This document shows positions 24,990 to 34,045 of a stretch of 59,798 nt of DNA, one piece after another. The translations under genes and the position numbers were made by a program. The notes beneath the pieces are model-generated. The model searched no databases. It saw nothing but the letters and a program-made list of their open reading frames with translations, and was not told where the DNA came from. Location: assembly GCF_000428885.1 (NCBI RefSeq), contig NZ_AUAU01000023.1, positions 1 through 59,798 on the forward strand, written 5' to 3'. Every line of letters begins with the position of its first letter. The stretch's first letter is position 1. Source of the DNA: Geothrix fermentans DSM 14018. GTDB taxonomy: Bacteria; Acidobacteriota; Holophagae; Holophagales; Holophagaceae.

Positions 24990-26267
24990 CTACTTGGTCT
25001 TGCCCTTGGCCTTGGCGGCCGGCTTCGCGGTGGCGGGCTTGGCCGGGGTGCCGGCGGCTTCCTTGATGAGGCGGGCCTTGTCCGAGGCGTTGCCGAAGAC
25101 CACGCGGCCGTCCTGCACCATGCCCATGACGACCTGCTCGCGGCGGAAGGCCTCATGGGTGGTCACGTCGGCGGGATTCCACTTGGTGTAGGGGTGGTTC
25201 CAGGTGGCGATGACGCCCTTCACGGGCTCCTTCAGGTCCTCCAGGGCGGCCTTGATCTTGTGGGTGTCGGTGCTGCCGGCCTGCTTGACGGCGGCGGCGA
25301 AGATGAGCACGGCATCGTAGCCCTGGGCGGCGGCCACGGCAGAGGGGATGCGGTCCACCTTGTAGGTCTTGTGGTAGCCGTCGATGAAGGCCTTGGCCTT
25401 GGGGGTGATGGGGTCCTCGATGAAGGTCTGGGGCATGAGGGTGCCATTCCCGTTCTTGCCGGCGTTGTCGATGTAGTTGGACATGGACAGGGTCCAGCCG
25501 CCGATGAGGGGGGCCTTCATGCCGATCTTGGCCATGCCGTTGGACACGGCGGCCAGCTCGGGGCCGATGGCCCAGATGAGGACGGCCTGGGCGCCGGCGG
25601 CCTTGGCGCGGAGCAGCTGGGCGGTCATGTCCTTGTCGCCGATGTTGAACTTCTCCTGGGCCACGACCTGGAGCTTGTTCCCCTGCAGCTTGATCTGGTT
25701 CAGCATGTCGTCCCGGCCGGAGACGCCGTAGTTGGTGGAGTCGAAGATCACGGCCACCTTGGTGAAGTGGCGGTTGATGGCCTCCTCGACCACCATGGCG
25801 GCCTGGATGCCGTCATGGGCGGCGAAGCGGAAGATGGAGAGGTCCTTCACGCCGGCCTTGCTCCACTGGGTCATGGAGGCGGAGCCCGCCGCGGGGCAGA
25901 TGATCTTGGTGACGCCCTTCTCCTGGAGGTGCTTGTCGCCGGCCATGCAGACGCCGGTGTTCACGGTGCCGATGACGCCGGAGAGGTCGCCCATGGCGGC
26001 CAGCTCCTGGGCGATGAGGGCGCCGCGCTCGTTCTTGGCCTCGTCGTCGCGCTCGATGACCTCGATCTTCATCTTCTTGTTGCCCACCTGGATGCCGCCC
26101 GCGGCGTTGATCTCCGCGATGGCCAGCTTGGCGCCGTCGCGCGTGGAGGCGCCCATGGGGGCGGAGCCGCCCGTGAACGGGCCGGTGATGGCGAGCTTGA
26201 CCGTATCCCCGGCATGGAGGCCGAGGGCCGCCAGGAAAAGGGATCCATAGAGGGTCTGCCTGAGCAT
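24990..26267 (-). CDS. livK: Branched-chain amino-acid ABC transporter, periplasmic binding protein
   Basis: 425 residues from ATG 26267 (AAGGAG upstream). Signal peptide MLRQTLYGSLFLAALGLHAG, then the periplasmic-binding type I fold: VKLAITGPFTGGSAPMG, DGAKLAIAEINAAGGIQV, VIGTVNTGVCMA, VAVIFDSTNYGVSG. The last ~25 residues are a Lys/Ala/Pro tail (TPAKPATAKPAAKAKGKTK) not normally found in LivK; it may be a flexible or surface-binding extension. It captures the substrate and delivers it to LivH/LivM. First gene of the operon; substrate specificity is inferred from family only. Confidence 0.93.
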   Translation of the reverse strand: MLRQTLYGSLFLAALGLHAGDTVKLAITGPFTGGSAPMGASTRDGAKLAIAEINAAGGIQVGNKKMKIEVIERDDEAKNERGALIAQELAAMGDLSGVIGTVNTGVCMAGDKHLQEKGVTKIICPAAGSASMTQWSKAGVKDLSIFRFAAHDGIQAAMVVEEAINRHFTKVAVIFDSTNYGVSGRDDMLNQIKLQGNKLQVVAQEKFNIGDKDMTAQLLRAKAAGAQAVLIWAIGPELAAVSNGMAKIGMKAPLIGGWTLSMSNYIDNAGKNGNGTLMPQTFIEDPITPKAKAFIDGYHKTYKVDRIPSAVAAAQGYDAVLIFAAAVKQAGSTDTHKIKAALEDLKEPVKGVIATWNHPYTKWNPADVTTHEAFRREQVVMGMVQDGRVVFGNASDKARLIKEAAGTPAKPATAKPAAKAKGKTK

Positions 26268-26599
26268 GGGGGTCTCCTTGGAAGCAGGTTGTGGGAAAGT
26301 GGGACGGATTATGGCAGGTTGCGCCAGATAGGGTGAGGCTTCCGATGGCGGCGGCCCGCTCGCGGATTCCGGCGAACCGGGGCCGGCTTGACGGGGCTCT
26401 GGGAGAGGATCTGCCCCCATGGTCGTACGGCCCCCGGCGGGACTGGGCTGGAAATTCGCCCACCGGCTTCCGGGGGGCGCCATCCGGCCGGAATCCGGGC
26501 CGGAGCGGTCGGAATGCCCGGCCGAGCGGGGCCCCGGGAAGGTCCAGGCCCGGCGGGAACCCGGTATCGTTGGAAACCGCCCCCTGGAAAGGAGGGACC
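26268..26599. other. 332-bp divergent control region between livK and the LytS-like gene
   Basis: No gene is supported. On the minus strand CATAAT (26314-26309) could be a -10 for livK, but I see no good -35 at the right distance. The part from 26340 to 26580 is very GC-rich. The + strand gene has AAGGAGGG just upstream of its ATG. Confidence 0.4.
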
Positions 26600-28282
26600 A
26601 TGAAGCTGCTGTTCTCCCTCGTCCAGGTGGCGTCCTTCTTCCTGTTCGTGGCGTACGCCTACTGCAACTCGCCCATGTTCCGGATGCGGCGCCTGGAAAC
26701 CGCCTCGCGGCGGGACCTGGCCGTCATGTACTTCTTCTTCTCGGTGATCTCCATCGGGGGAACCTACCTCGGCCTTCCGGTGCACGGGGCCCTGGCCAAC
26801 ACCCGGGCCATCGGGCCGGTCCTGGCCGGCCTGGTGGGAGGGCCCTACCTGGGGCTCGCGGTGGGGCTCACCGGAGGGCTGCACCGCTACTTCTACGGCG
26901 GGTTCACGGCCCTCGCCTGCGGTGTGTCCACCACGGTGGAGGGCCTGCTGGGAGGCGCCGTCCACCTCTATCTGGCGCGGCGGTACGGCCCGGAACGGCC
27001 GCTCAGCCCCCTCACGGCGCTGGTCACGATGATGGTGGCGGAGGCCACCCAGATGCTCATCATCCTGCTGGTGGCGCGGCCCTTCCCGGACGCGCTCCAG
27101 CTCGTGGAGGTCATCGCCTTCCCCATGATCGCCGCCAACTCCGCGGGGGCCGCGATCTTCATGAGCATCCTGAAGGACCGCCGCGACCTCTACGACCAGG
27201 TGGGGGCCGCCTCCACGGCCCGGGCCCTGCGCATCGCGGGGCGGACCCTGGGGCCGCTGGCCAAGGGCTTCACGCCCGAGGTGGCCCCGGACCTGGCGAA
27301 GATCATCCTGGAGGAGACGGGGGTCGGGGCCGTGGCCATCACGGACACTCAGACCGTGCTCGCCTTCGTCGGCATCGGCTCGGACCACCACAAGCCGGGC
27401 ATGGCCCTCGCGGCCGAGTGCCACCGGGCCATCACCCAGCGCGACGTCCTGTTCATGGACGGCGCCCACGAGCCCTACCACTGCGGCTACTCGGACCAGT
27501 GCACCCTGGGCTCGGTGCTGGTGGTCCCCCTCCAGGTGGATGGCGAGGTGATCGGGACCATCAAGCTCTTCGAGCCCGCCAGCAAGCGCTTCCTGAGCAT
27601 CAACCGCACCCTGGGCGAGGGTCTGGCCCACCTCCTGGCGACCCAGCTGCTCCGGGCGCGCTACGAAGAACAGAAGAACCTGCTGGTGCTGGCGGAGCTG
27701 AAGCTGGCCCACGCCCAGATCAATCCCCACTTCCTGTTCAACTCGCTGACCACCATCCAGGCCATCATGCGGCGCGACGCGAACCGGGCCCGGGAGCTGC
27801 TCAACCACCTCTCCACCTTCTTCCGCATGAACCTCAAGCGCAGCCCCGAGTTCTCCACCCTGGAGGAGGAGCTCACCCACGTGAACGCCTACCTGGAGAT
27901 CGAGAAGGCCCGCTTCCAGGAACAGCTGACCGTGGAGATCGACGTGGACCCCTCCATGCTCCAGGTGAAGCTGCCCACCTTCACGCTCCAGCCCCTCCTG
28001 GAGAACGCCATCAAGCACGGCATCGCCGACAAGCTGGAGCCGGGCTCGGCGCGGATCCACGCCTTCTGGGAGGACGGCGCCGCCCGGATCGACGTGGAGG
28101 ACGACGCAGGCACCTACTTCGAGCGCGGGGAGCGCGGGAAGGACGGCCTGGGCCTCGGCATCGTGGAGAAGCGCATCCGCAACCTCCTGAAGGGCGGATC
28201 CGGCCTGACCGTGGCCTGCGACCCCCATGTGCGGACCTGCGTCTCGATCCGCATCCCCGCGGAGGAGGCCCGGGCGTCATGA
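26600..28282 (+). CDS. LytS/BtsS-type sensor histidine kinase
   Basis: 560 residues from ATG 26600 (AAGGAGGG upstream). Residues ~5-190 form the 5TM-LytS receptor (about six helices; GPVLAGLVGGPYLGLAVGLT, YGGFTALACGVSTTVEGLLG). A GAF domain follows (~225-350; VGAVAITDTQTVLAFVGIGS, with several Cys/His). The kinase core begins at LAHAQINPHFLFNSL, with His377 the phosphoacceptor, and ends in a HATPase domain (PLLENAIKHGI, GLGLGIVEKRIRNLL). E. coli relatives BtsS and YpdA sense pyruvate; others sense envelope state. It overlaps the regulator gene (ATGATG). Confidence 0.92.
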   Translation: MKLLFSLVQVASFFLFVAYAYCNSPMFRMRRLETASRRDLAVMYFFFSVISIGGTYLGLPVHGALANTRAIGPVLAGLVGGPYLGLAVGLTGGLHRYFYGGFTALACGVSTTVEGLLGGAVHLYLARRYGPERPLSPLTALVTMMVAEATQMLIILLVARPFPDALQLVEVIAFPMIAANSAGAAIFMSILKDRRDLYDQVGAASTARALRIAGRTLGPLAKGFTPEVAPDLAKIILEETGVGAVAITDTQTVLAFVGIGSDHHKPGMALAAECHRAITQRDVLFMDGAHEPYHCGYSDQCTLGSVLVVPLQVDGEVIGTIKLFEPASKRFLSINRTLGEGLAHLLATQLLRARYEEQKNLLVLAELKLAHAQINPHFLFNSLTTIQAIMRRDANRARELLNHLSTFFRMNLKRSPEFSTLEEELTHVNAYLEIEKARFQEQLTVEIDVDPSMLQVKLPTFTLQPLLENAIKHGIADKLEPGSARIHAFWEDGAARIDVEDDAGTYFERGERGKDGLGLGIVEKRIRNLLKGGSGLTVACDPHVRTCVSIRIPAEEARAS

Positions 28283-28992
28283 TGCGGACCCTGATCGTCG
28301 ACGACGAGATGCATGTGCGGGAGGAGCTGGAGACGCTCCTGTCCGAGACCGGGGAGTACCTGGTGCTGGGAACCTGCTCCAACGCGATCCAGGCCCTGCG
28401 CGCGGTGAAGGCCATGCGGCCCGAGGTGATGTTCCTGGACATCCACATGCCCAAGGTGGACGGCTTCCAGTTCCTGGGGATGCTCGACCCGGAGCAGATG
28501 CCCCTGGTGGTGTTCGTGACGGCCTACGACGAGTACGCCCTCAAGGCCTTCGAGGAGAGCGCCCTCGACTACCTGCTCAAGCCCGTCCAGGCGGACCGCC
28601 TCGCCCGCACCACCGAGAAGCTGAAGCGGTTCCTCCGGGAGGGGAGCCGGCCGGCCTACAGCAGCCCCTCTCTCGAGCGGATCCCCTGCATCTCCGGCCA
28701 CGGCATCAAGCTCGTCGACGTGGCCGAGGTCGAGTTCGTGCGGTCCAGCGAGAGCGGCGTGCACCTCGTGACCGACAAGGGGGAGTTCCTCACCGAGCTC
28801 ACGCTGACCGTCCTGGAGACCAAGGTCCCCCACCTGGCCCGCTGCCACAAGCAGGTGCTGGTGAACCTGCGCCAGATCGACGAGATCCTCCGCCAGGACG
28901 CCGCCTCCCTCATCCGGACGCGGTCCGGGAAGGTCGTGCCCGTCAGCCGCCGGTTTCTGTCCTCGCTGAAGGAGCGGCTGCTGATCCACTGA
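28279..28992 (+). CDS. LytTR-type response regulator, partner of the LytS-like kinase
   Basis: 237 residues (236 if the second ATG is used). Receiver domain with acidic Asp8/Asp9 (IVDDE), phosphoacceptor Asp54 (MFLDIHMPKVDG) and Lys in LLKPVQ. The LytTR DNA-binding domain covers ~135-237 (GHGIKLVDVAEVEFVRSSES, CHKQVLVNLRQIDEIL, VPVSRRF). The start lies inside the kinase stop, so they are made together. The last 50 bases overlap the end of the convergent lpxK gene. Confidence 0.93.
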   Translation: MMRTLIVDDEMHVREELETLLSETGEYLVLGTCSNAIQALRAVKAMRPEVMFLDIHMPKVDGFQFLGMLDPEQMPLVVFVTAYDEYALKAFEESALDYLLKPVQADRLARTTEKLKRFLREGSRPAYSSPSLERIPCISGHGIKLVDVAEVEFVRSSESGVHLVTDKGEFLTELTLTVLETKVPHLARCHKQVLVNLRQIDEILRQDAASLIRTRSGKVVPVSRRFLSSLKERLLIH

Positions 28993-30013
28993 GGCGGGCC
29001 AGGATCCAGGCCAGCAGCGGCTCCCCGCCGGACACGCGCTGCTCCGCCACGTACAGGGGGAACTCCAGGACGGAGCGGTGGGCGGGACCGAGCTTGACCG
29101 CGTCCTTCTCGGTGCAGACCAGCCAGGCCGAGCCCAGTTCCCGGGCCCTGGACTGGAGCCAGGCCAGTCCCGTCTCGGTGGGGCCCTGGTGGTCCGGGTA
29201 GCTGTGGGTCCCGGACCAGGCCTGGCCGGCCACCAGCAGGTCGGCGTAGAAGGCCTCCGGGTGGCCCAGCCCGCACCAGGCGAAGGCGGGGCCCTGGCCG
29301 GGCAGGGGGATGGGCTGGCGGTCCTCCGGGCCCCAGCGGCGCAGGGAACCCAGGGCGAAGTCCACCCAGAAGACCGGCCCTCCGCTGCCGTGGCGGGCCC
29401 ACCAGGCCTCCACCGCCGGGCGGTCCTTCACGCGGGCGGCCCGCGTGACCACGAGCGCATGGGCCCGGCGGGCGCTGTCCATGGGCTCGCGCAGGTCCCC
29501 CAGGGGCAGCAGGCGCCCGTTCCCCCAGAGCCGCACGCCGTCGAGCACCAGGAGGTCCAGGTCCCGGTGCAGGGCGCGGTGCTGGAAGCCGTCGTCCAGC
29601 AGCAGGCAGCGCAGCTCCGGCCGCTGGGCCAGGGCCCGCAGGGCGGCGGCATGGCGCTTCCGGCCCACCACCACCCGCTCCGGCCCCAGGCGCCGGGCCA
29701 TGAGGAGGGGCTCGTCGCCGGTCTGGCGGGGGTCTGAATCCGGCTCCACGCTCATGGGGTCGATGTCGCGCCGCCCCCCGTAGCCCCGGGACAGCACGGC
29801 GTTGGCCCAGCCCGCCGCCTCGAGGCCCTCGGCCAGGAACAGGGTGAGTGGCGTCTTCCCGGTCCCCCCGGCGCTCAGGTTGCCGACGGACACCACCGGC
29901 ACGGACACCCGTGCGGCCCGCTCCGGATGGGCATCGAAGCTGCGGTTCCGGGCGCGCACCACCATCCCGTACAAGGGGGACAGGGGAGCCGCCAGATAGC
30001 GCAGAATGGACAT
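28943..30013 (-). CDS. lpxK: Tetraacyldisaccharide 4'-kinase LpxK
   Basis: 356 residues. It phosphorylates the 4' position of the lipid A precursor at the inner membrane. The N-terminal membrane-binding helix (LRYLAAPLSPLYGMVVRARN) is followed by the P-loop SVGNLSAGGTGKTPLTL, SRGYGG, GDEPLLMARR and the catalytic LLLDDGFQHR. Later marks are CGLGHPEAFYADL and CTEKDAVKL. Presence of LpxK means the organism makes lipid A. It is transcribed against the LytTR regulator and shares 50 bases with it; its start is only 24 bases from the divergent msrC start, so the promoters must overlap. Confidence 0.95.
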   Translation of the reverse strand: MSILRYLAAPLSPLYGMVVRARNRSFDAHPERAARVSVPVVSVGNLSAGGTGKTPLTLFLAEGLEAAGWANAVLSRGYGGRRDIDPMSVEPDSDPRQTGDEPLLMARRLGPERVVVGRKRHAAALRALAQRPELRCLLLDDGFQHRALHRDLDLLVLDGVRLWGNGRLLPLGDLREPMDSARRAHALVVTRAARVKDRPAVEAWWARHGSGGPVFWVDFALGSLRRWGPEDRQPIPLPGQGPAFAWCGLGHPEAFYADLLVAGQAWSGTHSYPDHQGPTETGLAWLQSRARELGSAWLVCTEKDAVKLGPAHRSVLEFPLYVAEQRVSGGEPLLAWILARLSGSAAAPSARTETGG

Positions 30014-30037
30014 GGCATCAGGTTAGCGGAGGTGTGG

Positions 30038-30574
30038 ATGAGCGAGGGGATCCTGCTGGAGCCGGTGGCGCGGGGGACGCTGCTTCCGGAAGCCGCGCGG
30101 GTGGCGCGCCTGGAGGCGGCCCTCCCCCAGATCCTCGCCGCCCTGGAGGGCGAAACGGACGAAGTGGCCGTGGAGGCGACCCTGGCCTGCCTCCTGTGGG
30201 AGACCCTGCCCCAGGCGAACTGGTGCGGTTTCTACAGGCGCGTGGCCGACCGGATGCTGGCCGTGGGCCCCTACCAGGGCGGCATGGGTTGCCTGCGCAT
30301 CCCCTTCGAGCGGGGTGTCTGCGGCGCCTGCGCCCGCACGGAAACCACCCAACTCGTGCCCGATGTGCATGCTTTTCCCGGCCACATCGCCTGCGACGAC
30401 GCCACGCGCTCGGAACTGGTGATCCCCATCACGGTTGGCGGGCAGCTCCGGGCCGTGCTTGACCTCGATTCGCCGCACCCGGACGGGTTCTCGGGCGCCG
30501 AGGCCCGGACCTTGGAATCCCTGCTGGCCCGGGTATTCTCAAGTGCGGTTTTCCCAACGCCTGGCATGGGTTAA
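30038..30574 (+). CDS. msrC: Free methionine-R-sulfoxide reductase (GAF type)
   Basis: 178 residues from ATG 30038 (GGAGG eight bases upstream). A single GAF domain: QANWCGFYRRV, GPYQGGMGCLRIPFERGVCG, then HIACDDATRSELVIPI and VLDLDSP. Cys85, Cys95 and Cys119 occupy the three positions used by the E. coli enzyme (84, 94, 118). It repairs free Met-R-sulfoxide with thioredoxin. The gene faces away from lpxK and lies 24 bases before the cNMP-FHA gene. Confidence 0.93.
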   Translation: MSEGILLEPVARGTLLPEAARVARLEAALPQILAALEGETDEVAVEATLACLLWETLPQANWCGFYRRVADRMLAVGPYQGGMGCLRIPFERGVCGACARTETTQLVPDVHAFPGHIACDDATRSELVIPITVGGQLRAVLDLDSPHPDGFSGAEARTLESLLARVFSSAVFPTPGMG

Positions 30575-30598
30575 CCTAGGGCACTCTCCGGGATTTTC

Positions 30599-31321
30599 AT
30601 GGCAGAACCCAGCTTCATCGAACAAAGCAAGCTGCGCTTCCGTGAAGGCGAGGTCATCTTCCGTAAAGGCGAGATGGCCCAACAGATGTACATCATCCTC
30701 TCCGGCAAGGTCCGGCTGTACGTCTCGGAGGAGCCCAAGGGGGAATGGGCCGAGGAACTGGCCAAGGGCGATTTCTTCGGGGAGGGCAGCCTGCTGGAGG
30801 CCCTGCCGCGCCAGCACACGGCGCTGGCCCTGGAGGACTCGGATCTCATCGCCATCAACCGCGGCACCTTCATGCGCATGATCCGGCAGAACCCGGAAGT
30901 GTCCGTGAAGATGATGCAGCGCCTGGCGCAGCGGCACCGGGAGCTGGGCGAGCGGGTGGAGGAGCTGGATGCCAGCCGGCCCGCCAAGGCCGCGGGGACG
31001 CCCGTGGCGAACCTCGTGTCCGTGCTCAGCGGCAAGCCCCACCCCATCCTGGCCCACGGCTCCCTCATCGGGCGCTTCGACCCCACCACGGGCGTGCATC
31101 CCGACATCGACCTCACCGAGGAGGACCACAACCTCAGCGTATCCCGGCGCCATGCCCGCATCCTGTGCGAGCACGGCCGCTACTTCCTGCTGGAGGAGCC
31201 GGGTGTGGCCAACGGCACCTTCGTGCGGGGGGAGCGCATCCAGCCCGGCGAGCCCCGGGAGCTCAAGCACGGGGACCGCGTGGGCTTCGGCATGGTGGTG
31301 CTCTTCTTCGAAAAGAGCTAA
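30599..31321 (+). CDS. Cyclic-nucleotide-binding domain plus FHA domain protein
   Basis: 240 residues. Residues ~10-125 are a cNMP-binding fold (FREGEVIFRKGEMAQQMYII, GDFFGEGSLLEALPRQHTAL). The phosphate cassette has E-x-x-L-L-E-A-L-P-R-x-H-T-A, close to CRP-type sites. Residues ~150-240 are an FHA domain with SLIGR, SVSRRHARI and NGTFVRGERI, the residues that read phosphothreonine. There is no DNA-binding or enzymatic domain. It likely links a cyclic nucleotide signal to Ser/Thr phosphorylation; partners are unknown. It may share a transcript with msrC. Confidence 0.9.
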   Translation: MAEPSFIEQSKLRFREGEVIFRKGEMAQQMYIILSGKVRLYVSEEPKGEWAEELAKGDFFGEGSLLEALPRQHTALALEDSDLIAINRGTFMRMIRQNPEVSVKMMQRLAQRHRELGERVEELDASRPAKAAGTPVANLVSVLSGKPHPILAHGSLIGRFDPTTGVHPDIDLTEEDHNLSVSRRHARILCEHGRYFLLEEPGVANGTFVRGERIQPGEPRELKHGDRVGFGMVVLFFEKS

Positions 31322-31351
31322 CTTTCCACCGGACGAGCGCGGGAGGCGGCC

Positions 31352-31579
31352 ATGGGTACGGACCTGCACGTCGAGTTGTGGCGGGATGAGCACGGCGTCA
31401 TCCGGGAGCTGGTGCAGTTCGGCCTGGATGAGATCGGGGGCGCCTGCGTCATCCGGGAGCGGAACAGCCTGGACGCCCTGGATGGCGACGTGAACGAGGG
31501 CGACATGGTGGTCGCCCGCTTCGGCGACCCCGAGGACGCCCGGGACTTCCTGCGCGACGAGGGCTTCGAGCCCGTGTGA
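31352..31579 (+). CDS. Small hypothetical protein
   Basis: 75 residues with GGGAGG seven bases before the ATG. Acidic (many Asp/Glu), soluble, one compact alpha/beta pattern (HVELWRDEHGVIRELVQFGL, DMVVARFGDPEDARDFLRDE). I do not recognise a family. It follows the cNMP-FHA gene by 30 bases and precedes a hairpin, so it is probably last in that unit. Confidence 0.65.
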   Translation: MGTDLHVELWRDEHGVIRELVQFGLDEIGGACVIRERNSLDALDGDVNEGDMVVARFGDPEDARDFLRDEGFEPV

Positions 31580-31589
31580 TTTCTGTGTC

Positions 31590-31630
31590 CTCCGGAATGC
31601 CGCCCAGCTGCGCTTGGCGGCATTCCGGAG
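31590..31630. terminator. 15-bp hairpin after the small gene, no T-run
   Basis: Arms ctccggaatgccgcc / ggcggcattccggag, loop 11 bases, 11 bases after the stop. The lack of a T-run leaves termination uncertain. Confidence 0.55.
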
Positions 31631-31663
31631 CAATGAACGACGCTCTGGAGGAGGAACCCCACA

Positions 31664-32113
31664 ATGAATTCCCTGTTCATCCCCGCCGACCGCGAGGCCC
31701 TGTCCCACCGCCTGGCTGCGCTGGAGCCCGGGGCCGCCCGGCAGTGGGGGAAGATGGACCCGGCCCAGATGCTCTGCCACTGCGCCATCTCCATGGGCGA
31801 CCCCCTCGGCGAGCGGTCGGCGAAGCAGGTCTTCCTCGGCAAGCTGGTCACCCCCTTCATCCGTGGCGCCGTCTTCGGAGGCAAGCCCTTCCGCCGCAAC
31901 TCACCGACGGACCCGACCTTCGTGGTGTCGGCCTCCACGGATTTCGAGGCCGAGCGGATCCGCCTGGCCACCCTCATCGACCGGGTGGTCCAGCGCGGCG
32001 CCGCGAAGACAGAAGGCCTCGTCCACCCCTTCTTCGGCCGCCTCAGCGGCGAGGAGTGGGGCATCCTGATCTACAAGCACCTTGACCATCATTTGAGGCA
32101 GTTCGGGGTCTGA
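31664..32113 (+). CDS. DUF1569 (DinB-like) protein
   Basis: 149 residues. Matches the DUF1569 pattern: QWGKMDPAQMLCHCAISMGD near residues 30-48, then PTFVVSASTDFEAERIRLATL and HPFFGRLSGEEWGILIYKHLDHHLRQFGV. His39, His121 and the HLDHH cluster at ~141-145 fit the metal site of the DinB/YfiT superfamily. Function in this family is unknown; thiol- or metal-dependent transferase roles are known for relatives. AGGAGG stands before the ATG. It is a single gene between two hairpins. Confidence 0.85.
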   Translation: MNSLFIPADREALSHRLAALEPGAARQWGKMDPAQMLCHCAISMGDPLGERSAKQVFLGKLVTPFIRGAVFGGKPFRRNSPTDPTFVVSASTDFEAERIRLATLIDRVVQRGAAKTEGLVHPFFGRLSGEEWGILIYKHLDHHLRQFGV

Positions 32114-32127
32114 GCCTTTCCCTTCCT

Positions 32128-32167
32128 CCAAAAACGAAGCCCGGCCGAGGCCGGGCTTCGTTTTTGG
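32128..32167. terminator. Bidirectional terminator between DUF1569 gene and etfA
   Basis: A 17-19-bp perfect stem (aaaaacgaagcccggcc / ggccgggcttcgttttt) with T-runs reading out on both strands. Confidence 0.94.
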
Positions 32168-32182
32168 AGCATGGAACAGCGA

Positions 32183-33154
32183 TCAGTTGGAACCGATGCC
32201 CATGGCCTTCGCGGCCTTGGTGAGCTCGGGCACGACCTCGAACAGATCACCCACGATCCCGTAGTTCGCCAGCTTGAAGATGGGGGCCTCGGGGTCCTTG
32301 TTGATGGCGACGATGAACTTGGAGCCGCTCATGCCGGCGATGTGCTGGATGGCGCCGCTGATGCCGCAGGCGATGTAGAGGGTGGGGCTCACGACCTTGC
32401 CGGTCTGGCCCACCTGCATGCTGTGGGGCAGGCCCCAGCCCGCGTCCACGGCGGCACGGGAGGCGCCGACCACGCCGCCCAGGGCGTCCGCCAGCTCCTC
32501 GAGGATCTTGAAGTTGGCGCCGTCCTTCATGCCGCGGCCGCCGCTCACGATGACATTGGCTTCGCTGAGGTCCACCTTGCCGCTGGCCTTGGCGAGGATC
32601 TCCTTCACCACGGACTTGAAGTCCCCGGCGGGGGCGGCGAGGGCCTCCGTGGCGCCGGCGCCGGCCTTTTCGGCGGCGGGGAACACGTTGGGGCGGGTGG
32701 TGGCGGTCTGGACGGCGCTGGCGAAGGAGGTGGTGGCGAAGGCCTTGCCGGCGTAGACCGGGCGCACGGCCTGGAGCTTGCCGTCCACCATGGAGAGGCC
32801 GGTGACGTCGGAGGCGTAGCCGGCGCCCAGGCGGGCGGCGGCGCGGGGGAGCACGTCCTTGCCCACGGCGGTGGCGGCGGCCAGCAGCACCGTGGCGCCC
32901 TTGGCCTTGACCGCATCGGCCAGGACGGTCGCGAAGGCGTCGCTGGAGTAGGAGGCCAGGCTGGGGCCCTCGGCGGTGAGGATCACGTCCGCGCCGAACT
33001 TGGCGGCCTCGGCGGCACCGGCGCAGGACGCGCCGGCGAAGAGGGCGCCGAGCTTCTTGCCGGAGGCGTCGGCCAGGCGGCGGCCCTCGCTGAGGGCTTC
33101 CGCGCTGGGCTTGCGGATCTGGCCGTCCTTCAGTTCACAGAACACGAGAATCAT
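32183..33154 (-). CDS. etfA: Electron transfer flavoprotein alpha subunit
   Basis: 323 residues. N-terminal part [20 protein letters not shown]; the C-terminal FAD domain shows [40 protein letters not shown] and [15 protein letters not shown]. It carries FAD and passes electrons from acyl-CoA or other dehydrogenases to the respiratory chain, as a heterodimer with EtfB. It follows etfB by 36 bases on the same strand. No attached ferredoxin domain or extra subunit is visible, so the ordinary, non-bifurcating kind is the simplest reading. Confidence 0.96.
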   Translation of the reverse strand: MILVFCELKDGQIRKPSAEALSEGRRLADASGKKLGALFAGASCAGAAEAAKFGADVILTAEGPSLASYSSDAFATVLADAVKAKGATVLLAAATAVGKDVLPRAAARLGAGYASDVTGLSMVDGKLQAVRPVYAGKAFATTSFASAVQTATTRPNVFPAAEKAGAGATEALAAPAGDFKSVVKEILAKASGKVDLSEANVIVSGGRGMKDGANFKILEELADALGGVVGASRAAVDAGWGLPHSMQVGQTGKVVSPTLYIACGISGAIQHIAGMSGSKFIVAINKDPEAPIFKLANYGIVGDLFEVVPELTKAAKAMGIGSN

Positions 33155-33190
33155 GGAATCGTCCTTTCGAGTCGGGGGTCGGCGGGAAGG

Positions 33191-33940
33191 CTAGAAGACC
33201 TTGGCTTCGTCCTTGAGGGCCTGCAGCAGGGCCTGGGCCTGCTGGGCGGCGTCGCCCTGCAGGAGCCGGCCGGCGGGCCGCTCGGGGGGCAGGGCCAGGG
33301 CGCTCACCTGGGCGGCGGTGGTGACGGCCGCGGCGTCCAGTTCCTCGATGGTCTTCTTCTTGGCGGCCATGATGCCCTTGAGGCTGGCGTAGCGGGGCTC
33401 GTTGAGGCCCTTCTGCGCGGTGATGACCGCGGGCAGGGCGCCCTCGACGATCTCGGAGCCGCCTTCGATCTCGCGCTCGGCCTTGAAGGTGCCGTCACCC
33501 AGCTCCAGCTTCACGATCACGTTGGCCTGGGCCACGCCGAGCAGCTCGGCCAGCATGGGGCCCATGGCGGCGTTGTCGCCGCCGAGTCCCTTGTTGCCGC
33601 AGAGGATCAGGTCGAAGCCCTTGTCCTTGGCATAGGCGGCGATCACCTGGGCCACGGCGTAGGGGTCGCCCTGGCCTTCCCCCTTCAGCAGGACGGCGCT
33701 GTCGGCGCCCAGGGCGAGGGCGTTCTTCAGGACATCCTTGGAGGCATCGGAACCCACGGAGAGGGCCACCACCTCGGCGCCCTTGCCCTCCTTGAGGCGG
33801 ATGGCCTCCTCCAGCGCGTATTCGTCGTAGGGGCTGGTGATCCACTTGACGTCCGCGGGATCGAGGGATTTGCCATCCGCGGCGACTTTGATCTTGGTCT
33901 CAGTATCGGGGACCTGTTTGAGGGCGACGAGGATCTTCAT
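33191..33940 (-). CDS. etfB: Electron transfer flavoprotein beta subunit
   Basis: 249 residues. Begins MKILVALKQVPDTETKIKV and has SPYDEYALEEAIRLKE, the AMP-binding region CGNKGLGGDNAAMGPMLAEL, and the signature ITAQKGLNEPRYASLKGIMA (the recognition loop partner-binding segment). AAK(K) follows as in other EtfB. First gene of etfBA. Its upstream region is shared with murG and holds the phased 21-bp repeats; TAGAAT at 33998-33993 on the minus strand could be its -10. Confidence 0.96.
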   Translation of the reverse strand: MKILVALKQVPDTETKIKVAADGKSLDPADVKWITSPYDEYALEEAIRLKEGKGAEVVALSVGSDASKDVLKNALALGADSAVLLKGEGQGDPYAVAQVIAAYAKDKGFDLILCGNKGLGGDNAAMGPMLAELLGVAQANVIVKLELGDGTFKAEREIEGGSEIVEGALPAVITAQKGLNEPRYASLKGIMAAKKKTIEELDAAAVTTAAQVSALALPPERPAGRLLQGDAAQQAQALLQALKDEAKVF

Positions 33941-34045
33941 GGGCGCTCCCTGATGCGTCGTGAATGTGCCGGTCTGGACCGGGGGAAAATGAATTCTAGC
34001 GCGGCGTGACCTTCCACCTTAGCGGCCTTTGAGGATCTTTGTGCC

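Noticed and set aside
33993-33998. TAGAAT as the -10 element of etfBA
   Set aside because: Good match alone, but no acceptable -35 at 16-19 bases; noted in the gene entry only.
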